Shown here: positions 1-10,394 of the stretch, one piece after another
Layout: each line of letters starts with the position of its first letter
Numbering within the stretch: position 1 is the first letter of the stretch
NCBI GenBank assembly: GCA_007026445.1
Contig: VDMD01000078.1
Coordinates: 1 to 64,000 of the forward strand
Length of the DNA: 64,000 bases
DNA from: Schizophyllum amplum
Taxonomy: Eukaryota; Basidiomycota; Agaricomycetes; Agaricales; Schizophyllaceae
Direction: 5' to 3'
Notes under the pieces: generated by a model
Told to the model about the DNA's origin: nothing
The model's input: the letters and a program-made list of their open reading frames with translations, nothing else
Databases searched by the model: none
Made by a program: the position numbers and the translations under genes

Positions 1-1075
1 CACCTAATCTGTTTCTCAATTGCTTCTACCCCTTTCATCTTTAGTTCTACCTTGCTCTCTCGTGTGCACCTCAAATTCCATGCCAAACCCGTCATCATAC
101 ATCCACAAGGCTGTGGCTTCGTACCGTGGCCTCGTAGAATTTTTATAGCCAGTGTAGTATGTAAAGAATATGATTGTGCTTTGCCTGTATGGTGTCTGTA
201 ACATTGACTGAGAAATTGAAAGTGGATTCTTTGTCTGTGCTTTAGGCTCGCAAGGCAGGTTCGAGAACAATGTCATGGTGAAATTTGGTCATTTGTGGCC
301 ACCCTCCATGTCAAGAAGTATGACGTTCTTTCTATTGATATTGTACAGTAGCAAAGTAGAGGAGGATAAGAATGTGGAGGCCGGGAGCTTCAAAGCCAGG
401 TTACGATACGAAACGGTGGTTGCGCTGCGGCGGTGCCCAAATTCGAACACGCGCAGGCAGCCGCCGCACTAAACACGACAGATCATCGAAGCGCGAAGTA
501 CTGAACGGCAACCCGCATCGAGGTACCCGTGCGAGTGGCACAGACGCCACCTATGCATATGATAGCCGTTAGCGTGAGGCTCGTCGAGCAACAGACCACA
601 GCGCACCATTGTTCCTGTAGCTCGTCATGCATGCAGCATGCTCATGTCATAGCCTACCAGCCTCTGTTGCCCAGGTGTCAGCGGTGGGCGAGCAGCTCAA
701 GGGCCGCTTGCAATAGTCCACCGCAAGTCAACTCGTCGGTGGGCGAGCACGTCGACACGGCACAAGACAAGCGACGTGGAGGAGCGGAACAAGGGACTGT
801 GCCAGACGACGCGTTACACGTGAGATTCGGAAAATGCCGAACACGACTCGCTCGTGTCCTCAGTCTGGGGTCGCCGTGGGGTGGCATCCTGCAGTGGTCC
901 CCTGTATTGACGAAGGCAATCAGCTTTCTTAGACTGTCGCAAGTGGTCTCACTGTGTGCACAGCTCCTTCTTCTATGTAAGAGCTAAGTCCTTGACCGCT
1001 ATGTACTGCTCGTACGACGGTTCCCAGCGCTTTTCCCGCAATAAGTGCAATAAGTTCGATAAGTTACTTATTGGC

Positions 1076-1200
1076 GGTGGATTTACCGGGAATCACCGGA
1101 TTTACGCTGGATTTACGCTGGATTTACGCTGGATTTACAGGACACGGGGTCCGGCGACTGGTCTCGCCGCGAGGCGTAAATCCGACGTAAATCGACGCCG
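1076..1200. repeat. short tandem repeat built on GGATTTACGCT
   Basis: Three to four near-identical 11-base units (GGATTTACGCT) lie at about 1099-1140. Related words on the opposite strand (GTAAATCCGACGTAAATC) follow at about 1177-1195. The same GGATTTAC / GTAAATC words reappear at about 1870-1915, so the 1.08-1.92 kb block is bracketed by this motif in both orientations. Its origin is unknown; a decayed mobile element is one possibility. Confidence 0.55.
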
Positions 1201-1984
1201 CCCCGCCCTGCTTCCAATCACTTCCCTGCACCACCGACGGCCCATCGCAAACCCGCATCAAATGACCTGAGCTACGGTGTTAAATTGGTGATACAAATAC
1301 AGTGTCGAACAATTTTTTGAGCGCGCGCAAAGCGCGCGCGAGTGCGAGTTCAACGTAGCTGACGATAAACCTTTGTGGCGCACACCAGTAGCATACTGCA
1401 GTGCTTAACTGCTGCATTATTCAACAGCTTGAGCTCTGCGCTTAATTAACCGCGCCACTGTGCGGCTGAGGGCGGGGGCCGCCTGAGGCTGAGTGAGTAA
1501 ACGACGGCCAGAGGCGGCGCGCATTGTATTTCGGCGAACGCCGAACGCTCGGCAAGCTCCGAGAACGCGTTGGCACCGAGCGCGTTCTCGCTCAGCGCTG
1601 GATCCCGTCCACCTTAAGCGCTTGAACACCAGAAATGACAGTGTATCTCAGGTTTTTCTATGAGAATTCTTACGGGCAGCACGCTGGGCAGAGCAGGAGC
1701 GAGCAAGGACGGCGAGGCGAACGTCACGCCACGTCACACTCAATCTTCCGCGCCGCGCGTGGGTTTCCCATCACGGAGGACCCTGCGGCAGAAGCGCGGC
1801 GTCCTCCGCCCGCCCCCCGATGCAATTTCGATTCGGCTTCCTGCGCCACGCCGCTGGATCCCACGCATGCCGGGATTTACAGGATTTACGGGCTCGCTCG
1901 TAAATCGAGGCGATTAAAGTGACTTAGTCTTGCGAACATATCTGAGGAATTCATTTCCGCAATTGCGATCAAGCGAGATACATG

Positions 1985-2260
1985 CGAACAAGGGAAATGT
2001 TCGCACAAGCGAGGATGTAAGGCTGGACGGACGAGAGTGCGGGGCTAGACGAACAAGGGTGCATGGCTGGACAAACAAGAGTGCGCGGCTGGACGAACGA
2101 CGAGGGAAGGCTGGACAAACAAGAGTGCATGGCTAGACGAACGACGAGGGAAGGCCGGACGGATGAGGGGATTTGGTTGGAAGGACAAAAGGCCATGGCC
2201 GGATGAATGGAGGGGATGCTTGGCTGGACGAACGAGGGTGCACGACCGGTCGGTCTGCTA
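1985..2260. repeat. degenerate tandem repeat, units of roughly 20-36 bp
   Basis: Imperfect repeats of GGCTGGACGAACGAGGGTGC and close variants (GGCTGGACAAACAAGAGTGC) run through this stretch. Open frames exist on both strands only because the repeat lacks stop codons, so no gene is called. Confidence 0.6.
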
Positions 2261-2951
2261 GCGTCAATCGCGCTCGTACGGCGTGTTCGACAGGGGAACG
2301 TACATGGACCATGTGAGGACGACGTACGCAAAGGACGAGTCACGACGTACGCGAGACGAGGTGCATGTTATAAGCGAGGATGACTGACGGTCGCGCTCGC
2401 GACGCAAGTCATCTCAGACGGGGATTATAAGCGCAGCCCAAGCAGGATCCTGAGCAGAGAGTGACCGTGCGCAGGACCTGACGTTCTGATACGAAGCTGC
2501 GCTCAGGGACATTGCTCCGGGAGGCGAGGCGGCAGGCGCGCTATCGGAGGCGGCAGACATGAGGGCGCATAAGGGTTGCTTGAGATGACACGTTGTACAC
2601 CAGAGAGTCACGAACAGAATGTATATTCGAAGCCAGCCTGGTCGGGTGTCTGCTAAACGAAATGCTTGAAGTTCGAGTCCAACTCAAGTGCAAGATGAAA
2701 TCAGGACCCAGCCTTAGGCCGGGCTGATGGGATGCCGGAGCCCGGACCGGGTGCCTGACGATGATCAAACCATCGTTTGCCGTTGTTGTCAAGATTTTCC
2801 ACGAGCTCGACGGCGCCGGGGACGACGGCGAGCAAACACGAGTCTTGTCTTTCACCACCATCTCAACCTTCTTTTCACAAATCTCCGACCCGCCTTTCAT
2901 TCGTAAAAAGCATCTTCAGAACGTCGACGACGACGACGGCGACGGTCGCCC

Positions 2952-5900
2952 ATGATGCCGAGCATCTTCAGCCGCACGCGCACGACGTCGACGGTCGGGC
3001 GCAGCGACACGCCAACCCCTGTGCTCGACGAGCTCCCGCCGCCCCCGCCCCCAGACCCGCACGCCTTCGCCCCGCTGCACATCTCCCCGCCCGCGCGCTC
3101 GACGTCGACCGCGCCCGCGCCCGCGCCCGGCTACGGCCTCCTCTCGCACCGCCCGGGTACCGTCCTCGGCATCGCGCAGGCCGCGGCGCTCGCGGACGTG
3201 CTCTGCGCGGAGCTCACCGCGCGCGGCGGGCCCAGCACGCCCTTCATCTTCTCCGCGCTCGCGCTCGACGTGAGCCGCGCCAAGATCAACCGGCTCATCG
3301 ACGCCTTCCTTGGCACTTGCGTGATTGGGATCGGGAAGGAGAAGGAGGATAGGGAGCGGCGGTGGAGGGAGGAGGTGCGGTTTGGCGCGGGCGTGCACGA
3401 GCTTGGCTTTGTGCTGCGCTGGGGGCTGGCGAGGGTCAAGCGGGCGAACGGCGAGCACGGTCTGCTCCCGATATCGTACTACGATGAGTGGGCGAGGAGG
3501 GAGATTGGTGCGTTTTCCTTTATCCTATGCTGTCTGCGGTATCTGACCCGACCTTCGTGAAGACTTCAACTATCCTCCGAAGCATATTCACGACCTCCTC
3601 CGCCCCCTCCCCCCGCCCTAAGGTCCCTCCTCCACGCCCTCCTCACTCTGCTCTCGCGCGTCGTCGCAAATTCGGCGCGCTCCGGACATACACCACCGAC
3701 TCTGGCGCCTCTCTTTGGACCGCTCGTCTTCGGCCTCGGCAAGGAAGGAAGTGGATTCAACAGCATGTACGAGAGGTGCGTTGAATGGAACTTCCATCCC
3801 GTTGGCTTGAATCTCCATTCGTTGGCTTGAATCTCCATTCGTTGGCTTGAATCTCCATCCGTTGGCCTGAATCTCCACGTTACCATGCTCGTCTCCTCGC
3901 GCTCGTCGTCTCCCCGTCCACCAGACTCCCTCCCCGATCTCTGCGGGCTGTCGTTCATAAACCTCATCCTTTCACCTGCCATTTCGTTACCTTCATCCCG
4001 CAGCCTGTCGTTCCATCACCTTCATCCTGCCGTTTCATCACCTTCATCCTGCCGTTTCATCACCTTCGTCCTGTCACTCACCTCCCTACCGCGTCGTAAT
4101 CCCCTCATCGCATGGTGCCGTCAGCTTTCCCATTCATGTATCGAACCCGTGCACGCTTATGCCGTCCTCGCGCTCCCTGCTGTCTGTCTCCCCCCACCCC
4201 CTCCTTCACCCTCCTCTCCCTTCTCCTCTCATTCCCCGCCCCTCCCTTCCTACCCTCTCCCTTCTCCTCTCCCTCCCCACCTTTCCCCCTCCTTCTCCTC
4301 TCCTCTCCTCCTTACTAACACACCCCCTCCTTACTAACCCACCCCCACCCACATCACCCACCGTGCCCTCCCTTTCACTAACCACCCCCACCCACATCGT
4401 GCTCGCCCACATCGTGCTCGCTGACGCCTCGCCCCATCGTGCTCGCTAACGCCTCGCCCCCCAGATACCTCGCCTCCACCACCGCCCTCGAGCACCTCCT
4501 CCTCGCCTTCTTCCGCACGCAGGACGCGGAGACCGTCGGCGGCGCGCCGACCCGGCTCCGGGAGTGGATCGCGGGGTACCCGGGCGCGTTGGGGAGGGCG
4601 AGGAGGGAAGGTGGGTGTTTTGGGTGTTTGGCTTGTTCGTTCACCCAACGAACCGTTCGTTCACCTAACGAACTATTCGTTCATCCAACGAACCGTTCTT
4701 TCACCCAATGAACTATTCGTTCACCCAACGAACTGTTCGTTCACCCAACGAACTGTTCTTTCACCCCATTTTCGTTGGCTAACGCCTCCAGCAGGAACCA
4801 CGGCCCGGCCTGACGCACGCCATACTGAAGATCCTCGAAATGTCCGCCCCCTCGAAGCCCGCAAAGGCGCGCGCGTCGTGCGCCTGATGAGCGTGCGGCG
4901 CAACAGCCGGACGTACGAGCCGGACCTGGTGCGGAATGGGAGTCTGTGGGCGTATTCGGGTGAGTTTTCCTTAGTTTGGTTGCGTTTTGTGTGAAGTGGA
5001 GGGTGTGGGGGAGTGGTGGGAGTGGATGTGGGTTTTCCTTAGTTTGGCGGTTTGGTTGCGGTTTGGGTGCGCTTAGGGTGTCGGGGGCAGAGGGGCAGAG
5101 GGCGCGTGCAGTGGCGTTTGGGGATTTGGGTGGAATGGGGAGTTGAGAGGGGGAGGAGGGGAGGAGGGAGGGGGAGGAGGGGAGTGGATGTGGGTTGCGT
5201 TTGGGGATTTGGGGGGAGGGGGAGGGGTGACGGGTGCGAGGGGGGAGGGGTGACGAGAGGGATAGAGGTGAAGGGGAGAGGGCGAACGGTGACGGGGAGT
5301 TGGTGTGTGTGACGAGGGCGAAGGGGAGGGGGGGGCGTGCCTCCTAATTCGGCGCGTACCTCCTAATTCGGCGCGTACCTCCTAGTTTGGCGCGTACCTC
5401 CTGGCTCGGCGCGTGCCTCCTAGTTCGGCGCGTGCCTCGTATTCTTTCTCCAACTGGCTGTCTCATCCCCTCTCGTTACACCCTCAACTAACCACGCCTC
5501 CTCCTCCCAGCCCCCCACCACCCGCCCACCGCACTCGCAGCCACCCGCGAATGGGAGCGCATCACGGTCGGCGGCCGGGACCCGCGGTACACGGACAACT
5601 TTCGGAAGCGGCTCGATTTGGCGTCGGGCGCGGTGCCTGCGGTGCCGGGCGCGGGGGGTGGGATGGGCGCGGGGGGTGGGATGGGCGCGGGGGGTGTGAG
5701 GCAGGGGAATGGGCACGGGCACGGGCACGGGCACGGGCATGGACATGGGCAGGCAAGTGGGAGTGGAGCGGGCCACTTGTCGCCTTCGGGCAGCAATGGG
5801 ACCAGCATGTCGCCCTCGACTAGCGGCAATACACCATACGGCGGCAATACACCATACGGCGGCAATACACCATACGGCGGCAACACGTCGGCATACGGCG

Positions 5901-8900
5901 GCAATACATCACCCTACGGCGACTACCTGGGCGGGGCGCCGATGTCGAGCACGCCGTCGCTGACGACGAGCGAGGGGCATGATGAGAAGGTGAGTGTGGT
6001 GGTATTGCGTTGTATCGGCATGGTAGCGTTCCCCCATCGTATCGCAGCTTGCTGACCACCCTCCCTTCCCGCAGTTCAAGTCGCTCACGGATTGGAAGGT
6101 GAGTACGACGGACTGGCTGCCGTGTCCTTTGCACCGGTTGCTGCTGACGTGGGCTGCTGCGGCGCCCATGCTCAACGCGGGCCCTTTGTTGACGCGGCAC
6201 CTATGCCTGACGCTGGCACCTATGCCTGACGCTGGCACCTATGCCTGACTCTGGCACCTTTGCCTGATGCTGGCACCTTTGCTGACTTCTTCGATTTGCT
6301 CTAGTGGGGCGAGTTCGAGGCCCTCGGCTTCGACGAGCAAGGCGTGCAGGACAAGCTCAAGTTCGATCTCGGGGAGAGCGCGCGGAGCGTGAGTTCGTTT
6401 CACAGTCAGAGCGGGTTGACAGCGGGTACGAGAGTGGGCGCAAGGGCGTACGAGAGTGGGCGCAAGGGCGTACGAGAGGGCGGGCAAGGGCGTACAAGAG
6501 TGGGCGCGGCGTACGAGAGGGCGTGCGCGGGGGCGACTGGCTTGATGGCGTGCGCGGGCGCGACTGCCTTGATGGCGTGCGCGGGCGCGACTGGCTTGGC
6601 AGCGAGCACGAGGGCGGCTTGATAGCGTGCGTGAGCACGGCTTGAGAGCCTGCGCGAGGGTGACTTGAGGGTGTGCGCGAAGGAGGCTGGCTTGGTGGCG
6701 TGAACAAGCGCGGTTTTGGGGAGAGGCTTTGATAGCGTGCGCAAGCTGACACTCCGATCTGCAGGCAAGGAAAGTCAAGCGTGGGACCATCTCGTGGAAC
6801 GATTTCAGCTCCGGCGGTTTTCTCCAAGAGTGAGTTCTTACGCTGTCTCCCGCGTGGGCTTGGCTGGCTTTAGCTGGTCGTACACGGCGGCCTGGCTGGC
6901 CATCCATGTCGACGTGGTTGAACACATACTGATGAGACTTCAGAGACGATGGTCTACGGGACGGCTTACGCTTCACGTTGGATAACCCGGGCGGAACTGG
7001 TGCGTCGTTCGGTTCCTGCAGGGCGCGAGCTGTACCCGCAAGGCGTGGGCTGTACCCGAAAGGCGTGGGCTGTACCCGAAAGGCGTGGGCTGTACCCGAA
7101 AGGCGCTGGCCGGGGTCGGTACCTGCGAGTCGTTAACCGGGGCTGACGTCGTCCGCATAGGCACGTCTGCGCATCCTTTGAATGAGAAGGAGATCAGGGA
7201 GCGGCACGCGGAGCTGGCCAAGAAGTTGAAGAAGAGGGAGAAGGTGCGTCCGCCTTCGCTGGCTATGCTCGGCTTCGTTGTCGTTTGCCCGGCTTTGCCG
7301 TCGTCTCCTTGAAGCTGATGTGCGAGGCAGTCTCTTCCGGCGTTTGGCTGGGATACTGCACCGGTCCTTGGTAAGACGTTCCGTCACCTTAGAGTCTTGC
7401 CTTGGCTCACGTACGGGCAGGAACGGATGTTATGATCGAGGAGTCGTTCCTTGACGTGTACTGCGACCTCGTCTGCGGGGGCTGGCATACAACGTCCGAG
7501 TGTGAGTGATATCATACGACGTACTACCATGTCTGACCATCAGGGTCGCTTTGACAGTCCCTTCATCACCTCACGCTAACGAACCTGGCACGCCTGATCG
7601 ACACCGCCGACGACCGTCAATGGGAGGGCTGTCAGAGGCGGAGTTGGCGCGCGAATGCAATTGGGCTATGGTGCGCTGCTACGCCTCGTACACGAACGTC
7701 TACTCATCTCTTTCTAGGTCGAGTTCAAATCCCTACAAGGCTCCTCAACATCCGTCGCCGGACGTAATCCCTCCCCGTTGCCCACATCGAACTCCAACTC
7801 CAACGACCCACGATCGGGCAGCACCCTCATCCTCTTCGAAGAATTCGTCCCCCACGAGTACCGGCAACAACTCGCTCTCCTCGTCGGCGGCCACGCCCAG
7901 CGCAAACGGCTTCCTTCCCTCTTCGGCTCATCCTCATCATCTCCCGCCAAGTCACCCAGCAAGACCGCCCCCTCAACCCCTGTCAAGATCGCCGTGAAGA
8001 CGCCATTCGCCGCGACTATGCCCGTCAAAGCGCGCAAAGGCGGCGGCAAGTGGAAGCAGGCCGCGACGCTTAACGGCAAGCCCTACAGCGTCGGCGACGT
8101 TCCCCAGATCGCCCGCGAACCCAGCATGATCTCCCAAAAGGAGCACGACTTCGAAGGGCTCCTGCGCGGCGACCGCGTAAGCGAGACGAAGGTCATCCGG
8201 CTCACGGGCTCTGTGGAGGATGGCGAGCGGACCGAGTCAGCTGAAGGTGCAGGCGAATTTGGAGTTGTACGCGCGCGCTCACGTGGAGACAAGAACGGGG
8301 ACCCCAAGGACGCGAGTCGCAAGTCTCGTTTCCGGCTTACGACAGCAGGCCAACCGATGTCGCCGGCGGAGTACAACCCGGTGGAGTTTGAGGCGCAGAT
8401 GGTAGAGGACGAGGACGGGGACGGGGAGCCGAGGGGGAAGGGGAAGGACGACGATGCGTGGGTGGATATTCTCATTGGGGGGCATGGTCGGATGGCGGGG
8501 CAGGAGGCGGAGCTGCGGCCGCGGGCGGGCGGTGCGAGGGCGAATGCGTATGACCCGGACCTGGCGAGTCGGGAGGTGCAGGAGGTGTTGCGGGGGGTGC
8601 ATCGGGACAGCGTCGACGTCGACAATTTCTACGGCCAGGATCCGCACGCGAGCGTCAACGACATCGACGAGATCGAGACCATCCCCAATCGCGAACGGCC
8701 GCGGGCGCAGGAGCCGGAGAGTCAGGCGTTCACGGAGATGGAGTACGCGGAGAGCGAGGCGGACCGGGACGCGGCCTCCCTTGTGGACGATGGGATGTCG
8801 CAGCTTGAGGGCGAGTACGAGGTGGAGGAGGAGGATGAGGAGCTTACGTCACCCGCGCTCGACGCCATCCAGCAGAAGAAGAAGCGGCTCAGCTACTTCG

Positions 8901-9439
8901 ACCTGCATCCCGAACGCCGGCCCAGCAACACGTCGCCAGAGGCCGCACCGCGGCCGTCGATCGAGAGCGGGTTGACGGACGAGAGCGCGGACCTCCGCGC
9001 CCGGCTCGCCGACTCCGACACCGAGGAGGGGGCCGCGGGGCTGCAGCCCGTCAAGGCGGGCAGCTACGTGAACGACTTTGACGAGGACGAGGCCGTTGTA
9101 GCCGAGCCGCCGCCGAAGGCCGCGCAGGAGAACGGGGCCGGCTCCGCGCAGAAGAGCAAGACGGCGAGCCTGATCGAGATGTACCGCGAGCGCGAGCGGT
9201 CTGCGCAGCCCAGCCCGTCGAAGATCCCCGTGCGCGGGCCTGTGCCTCTACCCGTCGGCGCGGCGCCGCCTATGAACGCGACCGCTGCGTTGGCCGCTCT
9301 GCCAGCCAGACCGGACGTCCCACCTTTGGACATCCTCGACCCTCCACCGCCGCTTCTTGAACCTGGACGCGAGAGCCCGGGTCGCTACATACACGGCGCG
9401 CCGCTTCACAACGTGCTGGAGGAAGAGGAAGAGGAGTAG
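2952..9439 (+). CDS. Msb1/Mug8-domain protein (cell polarity regulator), 14 exons, one frameshift
   Basis: Exons: 2952-3507, 3563-3775, 4465-4610, 4792-4959, 5511-5989, 6075-6098, 6305-6388, 6765-6829, 6944-6999, 7161-7243, 7331-7370, 7421-7499, 7544-7670, 7718-9439. The product is about 1280 residues. The N-terminal half matches the fungal Msb1/Mug8 domain: TPFIFSALALDVSR, LGFVLRWGLARV, GHTPPTLAPLFGPLVFGLG, ALEHLLLAF, a RKGARVVRLMSVRRN block, then LPAFGWDTAPV and NWAMVEFK. In yeasts these proteins act with Rho GTPases, Bem1 and formins at sites of polarised growth; that role here is inferred. Exon 5 encodes His-Gly and TPYGGN repeats. The last exon is acidic and probably disordered. ATGs at 2952 and 2955 are adjacent, and the second (MPSIFSR) may be the real start. 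Exon 2 needs one extra base in the C-run at about 3609-3614 to stay open, so the gene is either broken or carries a sequence error. The exon 12/13 junction is the least certain. Confidence 0.85.
3801..3877. repeat. intronic minisatellite, 20 bp x 4 (Msb1 intron 2)
   Basis: The unit GTTGGCTTGAATCTCCATTC starts at 3801, 3821, 3841 and 3861 with one or two changes. A second array with a CCTTCATCCTGCCGTTTCAT-like unit follows at about 3965-4080, then a CT-rich stretch to about 4340, all inside the same intron (3776-4464). Confidence 0.9.
4635..4770. repeat. intronic minisatellite, 20 bp x about 7 (Msb1 intron 3)
   Basis: The unit GTTCGTTCACCCAACGAACC is repeated about seven times. Each unit is partly self-complementary (GTTCGTT ... 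AACGAAC), so the array could form a row of small hairpins in the intron (4611-4791). Confidence 0.9.
5334..5428. repeat. intronic minisatellite, 19 bp x 5 (Msb1 intron 4)
   Basis: The unit GCGTACCTCCTAATTCGGC is repeated five times with small changes. A strongly G-rich strand (about 4980-5330) lies upstream in the same intron (4960-5510). Confidence 0.9.
5828..5925 (+). repeat. coding repeat, TPYGGN hexapeptide (Msb1 exon 5)
   Basis: An 18-base unit repeated about five times encodes TPYGGN-type hexapeptides. About 90 bases upstream (5709-5750) a GGGCAC hexanucleotide run encodes Gly-His repeats, and 5646-5698 encodes Gly-rich AGGGMG repeats. The length stays a multiple of three, so the reading frame holds. 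Confidence 0.85.
6196..6288. repeat. intronic minisatellite, 19 bp x 5 (Msb1 intron 6)
   Basis: The unit GGCACCTATGCCTGACGCT is repeated about five times, with later units drifting to CCTTTGCC. It lies in the intron 6099-6304, directly after the 24-nt microexon 6. Confidence 0.85.
6424..6600. repeat. intronic tandem repeats (Msb1 intron 7)
   Basis: Two neighbouring arrays lie in the intron 6389-6764. The first has GTGGGCGCAAGGGCGTACGA-like units at 6434-6520; the second has a unit of about 26 bp based on GATGGCGTGCGCGGGCGCGA at about 6545-6600. Looser copies of the GCGTGCG motif continue to about 6745. Confidence 0.8.
7027..7109. repeat. intronic minisatellite, 20 bp x 4 (Msb1 intron 9)
   Basis: The unit GGGCTGTACCCGAAAGGCGT is repeated four times in the intron 7000-7160. 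Confidence 0.9.
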
Positions 9440-10394
9440 AGGGTCGACGCTGCCCTACGCCGACTTCTGTCTCCATCGCTGCTGTCTTGGCGTGCGCGCT
9501 ATTGTCGTACGTCTCGTGCGCGCTATTGTCGTGCGTCCCGTGCGCGTTGCTGTCGTGCTTCTCATGCACGCTACTGTCGTACGTCCTTCCCCCGTCCGTC
9601 GTCTTATCTTGGTTGAATTATGCCTCTGCGAGCGGGCAAATGTTGCTCTTATATACATACGTCGCTCGTTTATCCTTATGCCACCCGCCCTTGTCCATGC
9701 TCCTTTTCATCCTCTTCCGTAGGCTACTACTGACCATGTGCATCCTTCGATACCCTTTTGCCTTTCTTCCTGCGTTCGTACTGTCACATTCGCGTCTCTG
9801 CGGACATTTCGCGTCGTCGCGCATTGATTGGCTAGACACAACACCCTTTTCGCCCATTGTTTCGCCTGCTGGTCTGGATGTGAATGCGTAGTATATCTGT
9901 AGTTAAATGTCTGCTGCGTCGTGTGTTGGCCGTATAGGGTGATGCTGTCATCATAATGCATGGTTTTGCTCTTCGAACTCGGAGTATGCGAGGGAGTTGA
10001 CAATGAGCGACAGAGAATGTGGGGCGTGTTACTCTAGGCCTGAGGCCCATCGTGCCAAGGTGGTTGTCCACGCGAGCGCGAGGCAAATCGCTCAACGCGA
10101 GGGCGGGCGTATCGCCCGCGAAGACGAGGACCGAAGCAGGGAAGGAAGGGTGTATGGTCGATGCGGCCCGAGTCAAGCATACCGTCAATCCAGGAGCGAT
10201 ACGATGCACCGGGAATAACACATCGTCGGCGCGGGCACGGTATGTTGATGACCCCGAAGCAATCATACGTATGCTGTCGACGCGACGATGATACTCGCCG
10301 GCAACGTAGGCCGCGCAGCGCGACGTCTGGGGAGCGACGGGAGATTCATGGCACAGGAGCTTTCATAGCAGTACTACCCAGTATCTATGTTGTA
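9440..10394. other. 3' flank of the Msb1 gene and intergenic spacer
   Basis: A 24-bp tandem array (TGCGCGCTATTGTCGTACGT start of unit, about four copies) occupies 9493-9590, probably in the 3' UTR. The rest holds no gene that could be supported on either strand. Confidence 0.6.

Larger units (their letters stand above)
1..2951. other. gene-poor region upstream of the Msb1-like gene
   Basis: No reading frame here has recognisable protein similarity, a plausible exon chain or a conserved domain. Short open frames on both strands look like chance frames in GC-rich DNA. The stretch holds two repeat zones listed separately (about 1076-1200 with an echo at 1868-1918, and about 1985-2260) and a GC-alternating patch near 1320-1345. 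The last about 200 bases should contain the promoter and 5' leader of the gene starting at 2952; no clear TATA element was seen. Confidence 0.5.

Noticed and set aside
2640..2700. tRNA-like B-box (AGTTCGAGTCC)
   Set aside because: No matching A-box or cloverleaf stems could be folded around it by eye.
4800..4885. A second protein-like frame (PGLTHAILKILEMSAPSK) in Msb1 exon 4, suggesting another frameshift
   Set aside because: The other frame is the one in phase with exons 3 and 5 and contains RKGARVVRLMSVRRN, which fits the domain. The competing frame ends at a TGA and is probably chance in GC-rich DNA.
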